Shown here in pieces: positions 14,111 to 22,048 of a stretch of 22,048 bases of DNA. The stretch lies in assembly GCA_012512705.1 (NCBI GenBank), contig JAAZDR010000007.1, positions 1 through 22,048 of the forward strand. The letters run 5' to 3'. The position numbers and the translations under genes were made by a program. The number at the start of each line of letters is the position of its first letter. Within the stretch, counting starts at the first letter, position 1. The stretch comes from Bacillota bacterium (GTDB taxonomy: Bacteria; Bacillota; Dethiobacteria; DTU022; JAAZDR01). The notes beneath the pieces were generated by a model that saw only the letters and a program-made list of their open reading frames with translations, did not search any database and was not told the DNA's origin.

Positions 14111-16150
14111 TTACTGCAACATGTCGTCTTTTTGTATCGCTTCTTCTGTTTCTGTTTCCTCTGTCAAAACTGCTTCTTTTTTCGCCGCCCCTACTTCAAC
14201 TGTTTCTGTTTGTTTTTCTGCTTCTTTTTCCTCTGTATTCTCATCTGACTTTTCCAGCTTAAACCGCTCTGTTAAACTGCGCAGCTTGTCCGCCATCGCT
14301 GAAAGTTCCTCTGCCCCAGCAGCAGTCTCCTCTGCCCCAGCAGCAGTCTCCTCTACAATGGCCGAGATCGACTCGACAGCATGCATCATTTTTTCGCCCG
14401 CAGCCTTCATTGTTTCCGATGAAGCAAACATATTTCCCATATTTTTAAGCACTTCCCGGTTCCGATTGATTATCGCAACGAGTGCATCCCCTGCTTCCTG
14501 GGCGATTACCGCACCCTTGTCCACTTCACTTACTGCTTCTTCCGTTTCATTCCAGATTTCGTCTACAATTTTTTCAATATCTTTCGTCGCCAGGCTCGAA
14601 CGTTCTGCAAGTTTGCGCACTTCGTCAGCAACAACGGCAAACCCGCGGCCGTGTTCTCCAGCGCGCGCTGCCTCGATTGCGGCATTGAGTGCCAGCAGCT
14701 CTGTTTGATCAGCGATTTCATTAATCACCTTAATAATTTCACTGATCTTGCGCGAGCTCGTCCCCAATCCCTTTACACGTGACTGAATATCACGCATTGA
14801 GCGCACGGTGTTTTCCACTGCACTATTTCCCTGTTCAGCCGCTTTAACCGCTTCTTGCGCGCTTTCCGAAGCAGTCTCGGCGTTTTGGGCTACCTCCTTC
14901 GTCAGCTCTACATTTTTGTTGACCATTTCACTTATATTTTGCACCTCATTCGCCTGTTGCTGGGTACCTGCAGCAATTTCCTGAGAGCTGGAGGCAATTT
15001 GCTCAGATGCCTGGGCAAGCTGCTCAGCGTTCTCCTTAAGCACGAGCATTGCCTGCCGCTGGTTGCCAAATTCTTTATTTAAGGTGCGGCCCATATCACC
15101 GATCTCATCCCGTCCAAGTAGCTCCTCATTTACCGTTACTGTAAGATCACCTGCCCCGATTGCTTTCAAAGCATCATGCACAGCAAGCACCGGTATCACA
15201 AGCGTATCCCCGCCCTTATAGCCGCAGATAATACAGACCAGAAGGATTAGGGCTCCGATTCCCAAAAGACGATTGCGCGTCGCCGCTGCCGTGGCTAGTT
15301 CATCAGCACGGGATTCTTCAACTACAATGATCCCCTGGACTTCACCAAAAGCGTCTTTTACTGGATAATAACCTGTGCTGTATAGATTTCCGACAACAAT
15401 CTGCGGTTCACCGCTGGCATAAAGCTCATCAAGTATCTCTTCAGGTATCTGTATTTCCTCCCTGGCATACTCAGCGAACTGCTCTTCACGATCTCTATTA
15501 TCATTTGCTTCTACTTCAGCAAGAGCGAGGGCTTTTGCTGTCATCTTTCCGTCCACAAACGCATAAATACTGGTATCATTACCGATAACATTGCGCAGTT
15601 CCACCAAAAAATCGTTATCAACAACATCGGAGGCCTGCAGGTAGCCGGCAAAAACATAAAAAGCATGACCATGCGAATTGATCGGTCGAATTGCTAAGAC
15701 GTTCAACGTATCCTGTTCAACGGAATAACCAGCCGCCCCTTGAGTGACCTCTGTGCCGGAAAAATAGCGGTTCTCAACCTCTGTCCCCACTGCTTCCGGT
15801 TCATGAGGTTTAAAGATGATCTTTCGGCTTCTGTTTGTAATCATGACATCAAGTTCTGATGATTCTGCTAAGGGCTCAATATAATCTCCCACAGCTTTCA
15901 TATTGCCCTCCATCAATCCGATACCGAGCTGCTGGCCGGCAGCAAGGACCTGGGCAAAATTAGAAAGCTCGTCAACCTTATTTTCAAGAGCAGCTTCTAG
16001 GGCTTCCAGCTCATGTTCAATTGAAGCATATGAATTTCTGTTAACATAACTGTTAAATGTAGTCAAACTAACTACGGTGGAAATAAAGACAACACCAATA
16101 ATAAGTACCCCTAAGGCAACTAAAATTTTCGTTCTTAAATTAAATTGCAC
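14111..16150 (-). CDS. Methyl-accepting chemotaxis protein with periplasmic-type Cache sensor
   Basis: A 679-residue chemoreceptor: transmembrane segment near 8-30, an extracellular sensor of about 265 residues that resembles the Cache_3-Cache_2 double-Cache type (e.g. [19 protein letters not shown] and [20 protein letters not shown]), a second segment near 296-314, HAMP, then the signalling coiled coil. The hairpin tip reads [21 protein letters not shown]; the more usual Asn after QT is Glu here. The C-terminal 45 residues are Glu/Thr-rich with no recognisable CheR-tethering pentapeptide. The start is GTG at 16150, with AAAGGAG 8 nt upstream; the TTG at 16168 lies upstream of that ribosome binding site. 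It lies between cheW and cheA. The ligand is unknown. Confidence 0.93.
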   Translation of the reverse strand: MQFNLRTKILVALGVLIIGVVFISTVVSLTTFNSYVNRNSYASIEHELEALEAALENKVDELSNFAQVLAAGQQLGIGLMEGNMKAVGDYIEPLAESSELDVMITNRSRKIIFKPHEPEAVGTEVENRYFSGTEVTQGAAGYSVEQDTLNVLAIRPINSHGHAFYVFAGYLQASDVVDNDFLVELRNVIGNDTSIYAFVDGKMTAKALALAEVEANDNRDREEQFAEYAREEIQIPEEILDELYASGEPQIVVGNLYSTGYYPVKDAFGEVQGIIVVEESRADELATAAATRNRLLGIGALILLVCIICGYKGGDTLVIPVLAVHDALKAIGAGDLTVTVNEELLGRDEIGDMGRTLNKEFGNQRQAMLVLKENAEQLAQASEQIASSSQEIAAGTQQQANEVQNISEMVNKNVELTKEVAQNAETASESAQEAVKAAEQGNSAVENTVRSMRDIQSRVKGLGTSSRKISEIIKVINEIADQTELLALNAAIEAARAGEHGRGFAVVADEVRKLAERSSLATKDIEKIVDEIWNETEEAVSEVDKGAVIAQEAGDALVAIINRNREVLKNMGNMFASSETMKAAGEKMMHAVESISAIVEETAAGAEETAAGAEELSAMADKLRSLTERFKLEKSDENTEEKEAEKQTETVEVGAAKKEAVLTEETETEEAIQKDDMLQ
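14311..14352 (-). repeat. Perfect 21-bp tandem duplication inside the chemoreceptor gene
   Basis: Two identical 21-bp units (14311-14331 and 14332-14352, plus strand beginning ctgccccagcagcagtctcc) lie head to tail in frame. They encode a duplicated heptad, giving [17 protein letters not shown] in the C-terminal signalling helix. Heptad-length indels keep coiled-coil register, so the protein should tolerate it. Confidence 0.85.
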
Positions 16151-16182
16151 TTTTATTGCTCCTTTCAAGTTAAAATGTAATA

Positions 16183-16668
16183 TTATCTCTCTACTTTTAA
16201 CTCTTCAAGGGCAATTTTTTCATCGGTAGAGAGAACTTTCTCCAGATCAAGCAGGACAAAAAGACGTTCCTTGTTACGGCCTACGCCGATGATCAGATCA
16301 AGTCGTACACCGGCAAGTTTAGGAGGTGGAGGCTGAATCTGACTTTTGTTGCTGTCAAATACTTCTTTAACAGCATCAACAATGAGCCCAACCTTGTGCT
16401 TGTTGATCTCGACAATAATAATACGGACATCTTTTTTTTCTTCCAGCGGGGGAAGACCAAACCGCTTGCGCAAGCAGATTACAGGAATTATCTCACCGCG
16501 CAGGTTGATAATCCCCTCCACAAACTCTGGAGCTCGGGGCAGGTGCGTAATCTCCTGCAGGGTAATTACTTCGCATACCTTAAAAATATCTACGGCAAAA
16601 TCTTCACCGGACACGGAAAAAATAATAAGTTTGCCGATGCTGGCATTTTCTTGCTCAGCCACGTTCAT
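16183..16668 (-). CDS. cheW: Chemotaxis adaptor CheW
   Basis: A 161-residue CheW that couples receptors to CheA. Family motifs are [39 protein letters not shown] and [11 protein letters not shown]. The ATG overlaps the fliY stop by four bases (ATGA), with AAAGGTAGGGG upstream. It lies between the switch gene fliY and the receptor gene, tying motor and sensing genes in one transcript. Confidence 0.94.
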   Translation of the reverse strand: MNVAEQENASIGKLIIFSVSGEDFAVDIFKVCEVITLQEITHLPRAPEFVEGIINLRGEIIPVICLRKRFGLPPLEEKKDVRIIIVEINKHKVGLIVDAVKEVFDSNKSQIQPPPPKLAGVRLDLIIGVGRNKERLFVLLDLEKVLSTDEKIALEELKVER

Positions 16669-17657
16669 TCCCCTACCTTTTCATTCATTTGTAAACCGGT
16701 GATCTTTACACCAAAATAACCATTATAAAGAACAACTTCACCCCACCCTACCAAGCATCCATTTGCAAAAATTTCAACAGGCTCGCCTTCGTATTTATCG
16801 AGTTCAACTACAGCTCCAGGAGCGAGGGTAAATACCTTTGCTAAAGACAGGCGGGTCCTTCCCAGAACCACATCTATTTTTACGGGAATATCGCTAAATA
16901 GCGCCAGACGCTCACCCTTATATTTTGGCGGCACGGGCGCAGATTCCGTGGAGTAGCCTATCAGCGAAACATCCCTATGGGATTCCTCCTGAATTGTTCT
17001 TTCCGCAACGGCAGCTGTTTCTTCATCTGTATAAGTTTCTGCAGTTGTATCCGGCTCATCATCCCCTGTTATGTCTTCTATCAGCTGGCTAGTCAGCTGG
17101 TGAGCAAAAGATAGAGGAAGAAGCTGGATAAGCATGCTGTCAAAAAGGCCTTCGATTATCAAGCGGAAGCGAACCTGAACCAGTTCCCCTTCTTCTCGAA
17201 TAAAAGCATCTGGCAGTTCATTAACAGCAAGGTTCAACCTTTGAATCACCGGGGGGGAAATTTCTATCGTCTCCTGTAGAAGATCAGACAGAGAAGTCGC
17301 TGCCGCCCCCATCATCTGGTTCATCGCCTCTCCTATAGCACTTAGCTCGATCTCCCCCAACTCTTCCGCAGGATGATCCGGATTCCCCATCATCGCCGCA
17401 GCGATCTGTGCAGCGTCCTCTTCCTTTATAATTAATAAATTATTACCAGTTAAACCTTTAACGTAGTCTACATTGACGAGCACGCTGGGCACAGGAAAGC
17501 TCCGACGCACCCTTTGCGGTGTTGTCAATTCAACATGGGGAGTAGTTATATCCACCCGCCGACCAACAACACTTGAAAGTGCAGTTGCTGCTGAACCCAG
17601 CGATATATTTCCAATTTCACCCAAGGTATCCTTTTCCAGTGCACCTATATCACCCAT
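16665..17657 (-). CDS. fliY: Flagellar switch phosphatase FliY (CheC-like plus FliN domains)
   Basis: A 330-residue FliY: an N-terminal CheC-like domain (about 1-195) with two active-site pairs, Glu14/Asn17 (LGEIGNISLGSAA) and Glu110/Asn113 (IGEAMNQMMGAA), an acidic linker (about 205-245), and a C-terminal SpoA/FliN domain (about 250-330, with FSDIPVKIDVVLGRTRLSLA). It dephosphorylates CheY-P at the motor. Bacillus FliY starts with an extra CheY-binding peptide of the form LSQDEIDALL; here the CheC domain begins directly at the start. The ATG at 17657 is used because AGGAGGAG lies about 7 nt upstream; the longer frame to 17717 adds only Arg-rich residues and would overlap fliN. Confidence 0.92.
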   Translation of the reverse strand: MGDIGALEKDTLGEIGNISLGSAATALSSVVGRRVDITTPHVELTTPQRVRRSFPVPSVLVNVDYVKGLTGNNLLIIKEEDAAQIAAAMMGNPDHPAEELGEIELSAIGEAMNQMMGAAATSLSDLLQETIEISPPVIQRLNLAVNELPDAFIREEGELVQVRFRLIIEGLFDSMLIQLLPLSFAHQLTSQLIEDITGDDEPDTTAETYTDEETAAVAERTIQEESHRDVSLIGYSTESAPVPPKYKGERLALFSDIPVKIDVVLGRTRLSLAKVFTLAPGAVVELDKYEGEPVEIFANGCLVGWGEVVLYNGYFGVKITGLQMNEKVGE

Positions 17658-17679
17658 ACCCGTTCTCCTCCTCCTGTCC

Positions 17680-18078
17680 CTATCTCCGCAGTCCTTCCAG
17701 GCGCTGACGCGGTGCAATTATTTCTGTAATCTGAATACCAAAATTCTCTTCGACAACAATCACTTCGCCTCGTGCCACAACTTTTCCATTAATTAAAACA
17801 TCTACCGGCTCCGAAAGCTTATGCGAAAGCTCTACAACTGTACCAAAATTCAATGAAGAAAGCTCTGCTAATGTTTTTTTTGCTTCTCCCAGGCGAACCG
17901 ATAGGGTTAGGGGAAAATCGAGAAGGCGTTCGAGCTCAATTCTTCCCAACCCCTTACGATCAGCCTGGTCGGGTACTGCGGCTTGCTCTTCCTCGGTCGT
18001 ACCGTCGTCAGCGTCTGCAGGTAGATCAGTCCCCTTTAGCAGCATATCAATCTCTTCCTGGGACAAAAAATCATTCAT
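17680..18078 (-). CDS. fliN: Flagellar motor switch protein FliN with FliM-like N-terminal peptide
   Basis: A 132-residue protein with a C-terminal SpoA/FliN domain (about 48-125, LLDFPLTLSVRLGEAKKTLA and GKVVARGEVIVVEENFGIQI). It opens with MNDFLSQEEIDMLLKGTD, which is the CheY-P docking motif usually found at the start of FliM and of Bacillus FliY. An acidic linker (20-45) follows. The start at ATG 18078 has GGGGGAAGGGG upstream and overlaps the fliM stop by 8 nt; the in-frame ATG at 18102 has no ribosome binding site. It is one of two FliN-domain proteins encoded in tandem. Confidence 0.9.
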   Translation of the reverse strand: MNDFLSQEEIDMLLKGTDLPADADDGTTEEEQAAVPDQADRKGLGRIELERLLDFPLTLSVRLGEAKKTLAELSSLNFGTVVELSHKLSEPVDVLINGKVVARGEVIVVEENFGIQITEIIAPRQRLEGLRR

Positions 18079-19060
18079 TCTCCCCTTCCCCCTTTTCTTC
18101 ATCTATCAAGCCCTTGAGAAGGGCAGCTAACCTTGTCCCTTCTTTGCCCGGCTGTCCCTTGAAAAGCAGTTGGTCCTCAACAAAGATATCAAGCTCTTCT
18201 TTTTCCCGTCGTTCGAGGATCAGCAGACCACCAACCTGAAACTGGAGCAGTTCTTCGAGGTTTAGCGTGGTTGACCCAAGGCGCACGGACAGCTCCACCT
18301 CTACATTGTGTAGGGATAAATCAAGGATACTTTTTTGTTCTACAGTTTGCATGGCATTATTGAACCAGAACTGCGCCGTCAGGTTAGGAATTGCTTTCTC
18401 TAAGCTGAGATAAGGATAGCAGAGGTTGATTAACCCCTCGGTATCGCCGATCGTGGCCGAGAGAGTGACCAGGGCTACCGTCTCACTGGAACTGATTACT
18501 TGATTAAACTGGGGGTTCGTATCCAAACTTTCAATCGATGGCTCAAGGGGAGCAACCCCTTTCCAGACATAACGCAGGTTCTCCAGAAAGCGGGTATTTA
18601 CCTCACGCATTACTGTAAGTTCAATCTCCGTTAACTCACGTGATTTTTTTGGCACCTCACCCTCGCCGCCAAAAATGAGATCAATCAGCACCAGGGCCAG
18701 GTAGGGACTGGTTTCGAACATGGCTGGTCCCATATCCGGTGCCATCTTATAGATCGTCATCAGTGTCGGGATGGGAAGGGAAAGTAAAAATTCTTCATAT
18801 GTGACCTGGGACACTGAAACAAGGCTCATTTTCACAGGAACACGGAAATACGCGGACAAAAAATTGCCCATAATCCGGCTGTAATTTTCGTGAATGATCT
18901 GCAGTGTTCGTATCTGCTCCTTGGAAAATTTAGTTTGCCGGCGAAAATCATATTTCTGATATCCCGCTGAACTGTCCTGATCTTCTTCTACCTGCAGTTC
19001 CCCTCTGGCCAGAGAAGACATGAGCATGTCTATTTCTCTTTGTGAAAGAACATCACGCAT
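18071..19060 (-). CDS. fliM: Flagellar motor switch protein FliM
   Basis: A 329-residue FliM, full length. The N-terminal CheY-P docking peptide MRDVLSQREIDMLMSSL is followed by the middle domain with FRRQTKFSKEQIRTLQIIHE, VSQVTYEEFLLSLPIPT and LIDLIFGGEG, and a C-terminal SpoA domain (about 245-315). It connects CheY-P binding to the FliG ring at the flagellar switch. The ATG has a GGGGGG run 8 nt before it. Confidence 0.95.
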   Translation of the reverse strand: MRDVLSQREIDMLMSSLARGELQVEEDQDSSAGYQKYDFRRQTKFSKEQIRTLQIIHENYSRIMGNFLSAYFRVPVKMSLVSVSQVTYEEFLLSLPIPTLMTIYKMAPDMGPAMFETSPYLALVLIDLIFGGEGEVPKKSRELTEIELTVMREVNTRFLENLRYVWKGVAPLEPSIESLDTNPQFNQVISSSETVALVTLSATIGDTEGLINLCYPYLSLEKAIPNLTAQFWFNNAMQTVEQKSILDLSLHNVEVELSVRLGSTTLNLEELLQFQVGGLLILERREKEELDIFVEDQLLFKGQPGKEGTRLAALLKGLIDEEKGEGENE

Positions 19061-19074
19061 CAGCTATTCCCCCC

Positions 19075-19857
19075 CTATGACGGCTGGTAAAGACTTAGGG
19101 CCCATAGCTCCTCAGCAGTAGTCAAAGCTCTGGCATTTGCCTGTAAAGAACGCTGTGCCCGGATAAGGTTTACGAGCTCTTGCGCCAGATTAACATTAGA
19201 TTCTTCTTGGAAACCCTGCTGAATTGTCCCGAGACCGCCTTCACCCGGGCTCCCTACTTCTATTGCACCAGCAGCCGGGGCATAAGCAAGAAGTCCACCG
19301 GCGAGCGGTCTTAGAGTAGCGCTGTTTGTAAAATAGTAAAGAGATATCTTGCCAAGACTTACATCTTCGCCGTCATAACTTAAGCCGCTTACTTGACCAG
19401 CGGGGCTGATCCTCAGCGATCGCGGGTCTATCTTCTCTACGTCCAGCTCTAGACGAGGCTCCAGGTATTCCCCTCCCGGAGTCACAAAATTTCCCTCGCT
19501 GTCGAGCTGAAAGGTACCGGCACGTGTATAAAAGACATTTCCTCTGCCGTCGCTGACACGGAAAAATCCTTTTCCCTGGATCGCCAGATTTGTTCTGCTT
19601 TCTGAAGGGCTTAGGCTGCCCTGAAGCTGATTTTTTGTAAGTGCTGCGATCTTTACGCCGCGTCCACTTTGCACTGTTTCTCCACCAATAACCGGCCCCC
19701 GCCTGACGCGCAGCGAATCGTAAAGCAGCTCACCGAATATTGCCTCGTTTTTTTTAAAGGCCGTGGTATTTATATTAGCAATATTGTCGGCTGCGACATC
19801 GATCATCGCCTGCCTGGCGATCAATCCACTCAAAGATCTGTCCATTGCTGAAAGCAT
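19075..19857 (-). CDS. flgG: Flagellar basal-body rod protein, FlgG-like
   Basis: A 260-residue rod/hook protein, the usual FlgG length. The N-terminal helix has ARQAMIDVAADNIANINTTA, the centre has GKGFFRVSDGRGNVFYTRAG, and the C-terminal helix has ESNVNLAQELVNLIRAQRSL. It lacks a signal peptide, as expected for export by the flagellar apparatus. The start is ATG 19857, with AAAGGAGG 7 nt upstream; the ATG at 19890 lies before that site. It may equally be called FlhP in Bacillus naming; it forms part of the distal rod. Confidence 0.87.
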   Translation of the reverse strand: MLSAMDRSLSGLIARQAMIDVAADNIANINTTAFKKNEAIFGELLYDSLRVRRGPVIGGETVQSGRGVKIAALTKNQLQGSLSPSESRTNLAIQGKGFFRVSDGRGNVFYTRAGTFQLDSEGNFVTPGGEYLEPRLELDVEKIDPRSLRISPAGQVSGLSYDGEDVSLGKISLYYFTNSATLRPLAGGLLAYAPAAGAIEVGSPGEGGLGTIQQGFQEESNVNLAQELVNLIRAQRSLQANARALTTAEELWALSLYQPS

Positions 19858-19895
19858 ATCAAAACCTCCTTTACCTATGGCTGTAAGCATACGAA

Positions 19896-20645
19896 CTAAC
19901 GCAGAGTTCCTACCTCATTTGCTCCCCGTGAAAGCAGCTGATCGTATGTAGCCACCACACCACGGGCAGCTTCATAGCTGCGGCGGATGCGCACCAGCTC
20001 AACCATCTCCTGGGCTAGGTCTACATTAGCGCCCTCAAGATAACCCTGGTAAATATTTACCGCTGCTGGGAATAGTTCTAACTGTCCATCTACTCTAAAA
20101 TAACCGTTCCCCTCCTTGACCAGTTCAGCATCTGCTGCTGGCATCACCAGTTCCAAACGATCTATTAGCCGCTCGCCAACGTAGATGTTTCCATCGCGGT
20201 CGATTAATGGTTCCTCTCCTACTGCCAAAGGCCCATTTTCACCACGCAGGTAGTCCCCCTGAGGGGTGACGAGAAAGCCTTCATCATTTAGATGAAAATT
20301 ACCATTTCGAGTAAGGCGAAAGCCCTGGGGCGTCTCCACGACAAAAAAACCCTCTCCGACTATAGCTAGATCTAGCATTCTTTCCGTATACTCTAAAACG
20401 CCTTCTGTATGTAAAGTATTTATCTCCGACAAGGCTACACCGTGTGCTATCCTGCCGCGCGGATTCGCGGTCATCCTCCTGTTTGCCTTGGGCAGGGCGG
20501 CAATAAGCATTTCCTGAAAGCTTGACTGTTGGGTCCTATCTTTTTTATAACCTGGTGTCCGTTCGTTAGCCAGATTATTACTCGTAACCTCCAACCTCGC
20601 CTGCCCCACGCTTAGCGCTGTTAACGCTGTATATAAACCGCGCAT
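19896..20645 (-). CDS. flgF: Flagellar basal-body rod protein, FlgF-like (FlhO-like)
   Basis: A 249-residue rod protein beginning MRGLYTALTALSVGQARLEV, with TSNNLANERTPGYKK (N-terminal rod motif), GEGFFVVETPQGFRLTRNG, and a C-terminal helix with GANVDLAQEMVELVRIRRSY. The opening is similar to Bacillus FlhO. It sits just upstream of the flgG-like gene, the usual pair. The ATG has GGGAGGG about 7 nt upstream. The first 68 bases overlap the end of the upstream swrB-like gene in another frame. FlgF and FlgG are hard to separate without alignment. Confidence 0.85.
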   Translation of the reverse strand: MRGLYTALTALSVGQARLEVTSNNLANERTPGYKKDRTQQSSFQEMLIAALPKANRRMTANPRGRIAHGVALSEINTLHTEGVLEYTERMLDLAIVGEGFFVVETPQGFRLTRNGNFHLNDEGFLVTPQGDYLRGENGPLAVGEEPLIDRDGNIYVGERLIDRLELVMPAADAELVKEGNGYFRVDGQLELFPAAVNIYQGYLEGANVDLAQEMVELVRIRRSYEAARGVVATYDQLLSRGANEVGTLR

Positions 20646-21057
20646 GTTTATCCCTCCCTTCTTCTTTTCCCCTTGCCCTGAATGCTAAAGCAAGCTGAAG
20701 TTCGCCCTTACCGATGCCGATCTCTTTAGCGATCTCGTCGAGTGCCATTCCGCGACGTCGGTACTCGTATACCTTGCGCCTGATCTCCTCCCCACGGCTG
20801 CTATCTTGTGGAATTTCATGGTGCACAGGTGGCAATAATTCATTTGCCGCCAGGCGTTCCTCCAAACTGACTACTGCTTCGCGCAAACACTGAAGATCGC
20901 GACTTAGCTGATTAAGCAAAGGATTGAGATCTTCCCCATCGCGACCTAGTTTTTGGTGCAATAAACTGCTGAAAGAAACTGGTCTTCCTCTCCATGCCGC
21001 TAGCCAGAACAGCAGGACACTAAAGATAATACCGATTAAAATACCAAAATAAAACAT
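20578..21057 (-). CDS. SwrB-like membrane protein with HTH-like C-terminal motif (DUF6115-like)
   Basis: A 159-residue protein with one N-terminal membrane span (about 3-22, YFGILIGIIFSVLLFWLAAW), a coiled-coil stretch (about 43-75) and a C-terminal helix-turn-helix-like motif GMALDEIAKEIGIGKGELQL. This layout, and the place directly after sigD, match Bacillus SwrB (YlxL), which helps basal-body assembly and raises SigD-dependent expression. The sequence is too divergent by eye to claim orthology, hence no symbol. The last 22 or so codons overlap the flgF-like gene, an unusually long overlap for this compact run. Confidence 0.75.
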   Translation of the reverse strand: MFYFGILIGIIFSVLLFWLAAWRGRPVSFSSLLHQKLGRDGEDLNPLLNQLSRDLQCLREAVVSLEERLAANELLPPVHHEIPQDSSRGEEIRRKVYEYRRRGMALDEIAKEIGIGKGELQLALAFRARGKEEGRDKHARFIYSVNSAKRGAGEVGGYE

Positions 21058-21084
21058 TTAACCTTCACCTGTCTTTCTCTCTTT

Positions 21085-21825
21085 CTATCCCTGTTTTTTT
21101 AAAAAGTTGCGCATTTTTATCAGTGCACGGGCGTGGAGCTGTGAGATACGCGGTGCAGAAAGTGCCATTACCCCTGCAATTTCTTTAAGGGTGAGTTTTT
21201 CGTAGTAGTAGAGAGCAAGGATTAACCGTTCTCGCTCTGACAAAGTATCAATCGCCCGGGCTAGAAGCTCTTTTCTTTCCTTTTGTAGAAGCCTTTCTTC
21301 AGGACCTGCGTCCTTTCCCATCGGTTCACCGCTCTCCAACCTGCTTTCAAGGTTATAAAAAAGCAATTCCTCCAAAGAGAGCAGTGACTTTTTATTAATT
21401 TCAGCAAATATTTGTTCTACTGCCTTCTCCGAAAGTGAAAGTTTTTCAGCGAGCTCATTTACCGTCGGTTCACGCCCCAAGTTTGCGGAGAGCTCTGCTA
21501 CTGCCTTTTCTAATCGGCGCAGCTTATTGAAAAAGGAACGGGGCGCCCAGCTCAAGCGGCGCAGCTCATCCAGCATTGCACCGCGTATACGACGGCGGGC
21601 ATACTGCTCAAAAGGAACCCCTTTTTGCGGGTTGAATTTTTCCAGTGCTTCCATTAAACCGACGAACCCGCTACCTATAAGATCATCTTTTTCTATATGA
21701 GGCGGTATGGCCATCGCCAGACGCTCTGCTTCCCGCTTTACGAGGGGAAGATAACGGCGTATTTTTTCTTCTCTCCTTTCAGCGCTGTCTGTGCGATAGA
21801 CATCCAGCTTTCTCTCCATAGCCAT
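21085..21825 (-). CDS. sigD: Flagellar sigma factor sigma-28 (SigD/FliA)
   Basis: A 246-residue sigma-70 family factor of the FliA/SigD group. Region 2 contains IEKDDLIGSGFVGLMEALEK and FEQYARRRIRGAMLDELR; region 3 contains LGREPTVNELAEKL; region 4 contains LSERERLILALYYYEKLTLKEI and SAPRISQLHARAL. It directs RNA polymerase to late flagellar and chemotaxis promoters (consensus TAAA-N15-GCCGATAA). The ATG has GGAGGG 6 nt upstream. No anti-sigma FlgM is in the window. Confidence 0.95.
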   Translation of the reverse strand: MAMERKLDVYRTDSAERREEKIRRYLPLVKREAERLAMAIPPHIEKDDLIGSGFVGLMEALEKFNPQKGVPFEQYARRRIRGAMLDELRRLSWAPRSFFNKLRRLEKAVAELSANLGREPTVNELAEKLSLSEKAVEQIFAEINKKSLLSLEELLFYNLESRLESGEPMGKDAGPEERLLQKERKELLARAIDTLSERERLILALYYYEKLTLKEIAGVMALSAPRISQLHARALIKMRNFLKKQG

Positions 21826-21841
21826 AAGGTTCCCTCCACCC

Positions 21842-22048
21842 TTATCTCAAGCGCCTGCGCATTGCCAAAAATATGTAGCCTATAATCACCTCACGCAGCC
21901 CTGCGGGCAGATCTAAGAATTTAAGACCGCAGCGGTATCTATTTTTCCCCTGCTTCCGTATCCGTTCACTGCGGATGACCTCTGCTTTAAGTAACAAAAT
22001 TTTCACCACCGGCAGAGTTAGTCTCAATGCCAACGAGAGAACCTCTCC
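21842..22048 (-). CDS. PilZ-domain protein, C-terminal fragment
   Basis: The last 68 codons of a gene that enters from the right edge; the frame stays open to the window end, so the internal Met at 22033 is not the start. The stretch VKILLLKAEVIRSERI, then RYRCGLKFLDLPAGLREVII and a basic tail (AMRRRLR) match the end of a PilZ domain of the YcgR/YpfB type, where a beta-strand with G-x-x-F-x-x-L is typical. The c-di-GMP-binding RxxxR and N/DxSxxG motifs would lie outside. A YcgR-like gene before sigD is a frequent arrangement in Clostridia; it would brake the motor when c-di-GMP is high. Confidence 0.7.
   Translation of the reverse strand, partial: GEVLSLALRLTLPVVKILLLKAEVIRSERIRKQGKNRYRCGLKFLDLPAGLREVIIGYIFLAMRRRLR

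Noticed and set aside
13941..14708. 255-residue plus-strand Ser/Ala-rich open frame
   Set aside because: It is the antisense of the chemoreceptor and cheA start region; its low-complexity composition comes from the opposite strand's codons, and no ribosome binding site precedes it.
17658..17717. Longer FliY from 17717
   Set aside because: The added 20 residues are Arg-rich, overlap fliN out of frame, and precede the only good ribosome binding site.

Overview
The window looks like chromosomal DNA of an anaerobic Gram-positive bacterium, most likely class Clostridia. The grounds are strong AGGAGG-type ribosome binding sites before nearly every gene, many GTG and TTG starts, a Bacillus/Clostridium-type motility set (sigma-28 followed by a SwrB-like protein, FliY, CheC, CheD), and oxygen-sensitive or anaerobe-typical metabolism (NuoE/HndA-type hydrogenase subunit, indolepyruvate:ferredoxin oxidoreductase, a sulfide-dependent homocysteine route). 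I see no tRNA, rRNA, CRISPR array, transposase or phage gene. A genus cannot be named from the sequence alone.

Layout, in transcription order. Almost everything is on the minus strand, so read from the right edge leftwards. (1) 22048-9281: one tightly packed motility and chemotaxis run: end of a PilZ protein, sigD/fliA, a swrB-like gene, flgF-like, flgG-like, fliM, fliN, fliY, cheW, a chemoreceptor gene, cheA, cheY, cheC, cheD, a receiver-less cheB, and cheR. Gaps are short and several stops and starts overlap. (2) 9205-6324: a two-ACT-domain protein ending at a clear intrinsic terminator, then iorA and iorB, which ferment aryl-pyruvates to acyl-CoA and reduced ferredoxin. (3) 5346-6281, the only plus-strand genes: two half-size membrane proteins of the nucleoside-recognition/Gate family, convergent with iorB. 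(4) 5143-1393: a preQ1-I riboswitch ahead of a queT/yhhQ queuosine-precursor transporter, then a three-gene sulfide-assimilation set (COG1900/DUF39 aspartate-semialdehyde sulfurtransferase, its NIL-domain ferredoxin, and COG2122/UPF0280), then a gamma-class carbonic-anhydrase-like protein. (5) 1392-705: an AT-rich gap with a textbook sigma-A promoter and a long leader carrying a Rex-like site, a small palindrome and a possible 38-residue ORF. (6) 704-1: a NuoE/HndA-like [2Fe-2S] subunit and the start of an HndB-like [2Fe-2S] protein, the front of an electron-bifurcating or NAD(P)-linked hydrogenase operon that continues off the left edge.

How the genes work together. The chemotaxis genes encode one complete pathway: receptor, CheW, CheA, CheY, CheR/CheB/CheD adaptation, CheC and FliY phosphatases, and the FliM/FliN/FliY switch. 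Two deviations stand out. CheB has no receiver domain. The CheY-docking peptide that Bacillus FliY carries sits here on the separate small FliN, while FliY lacks it. The sulfide operon matches the three components known from methanogens for making homocysteine without acylated homoserine. Several starts were moved inward from the longest ORF because a good ribosome binding site lies at the right distance from the internal codon; each case is stated in its entry.
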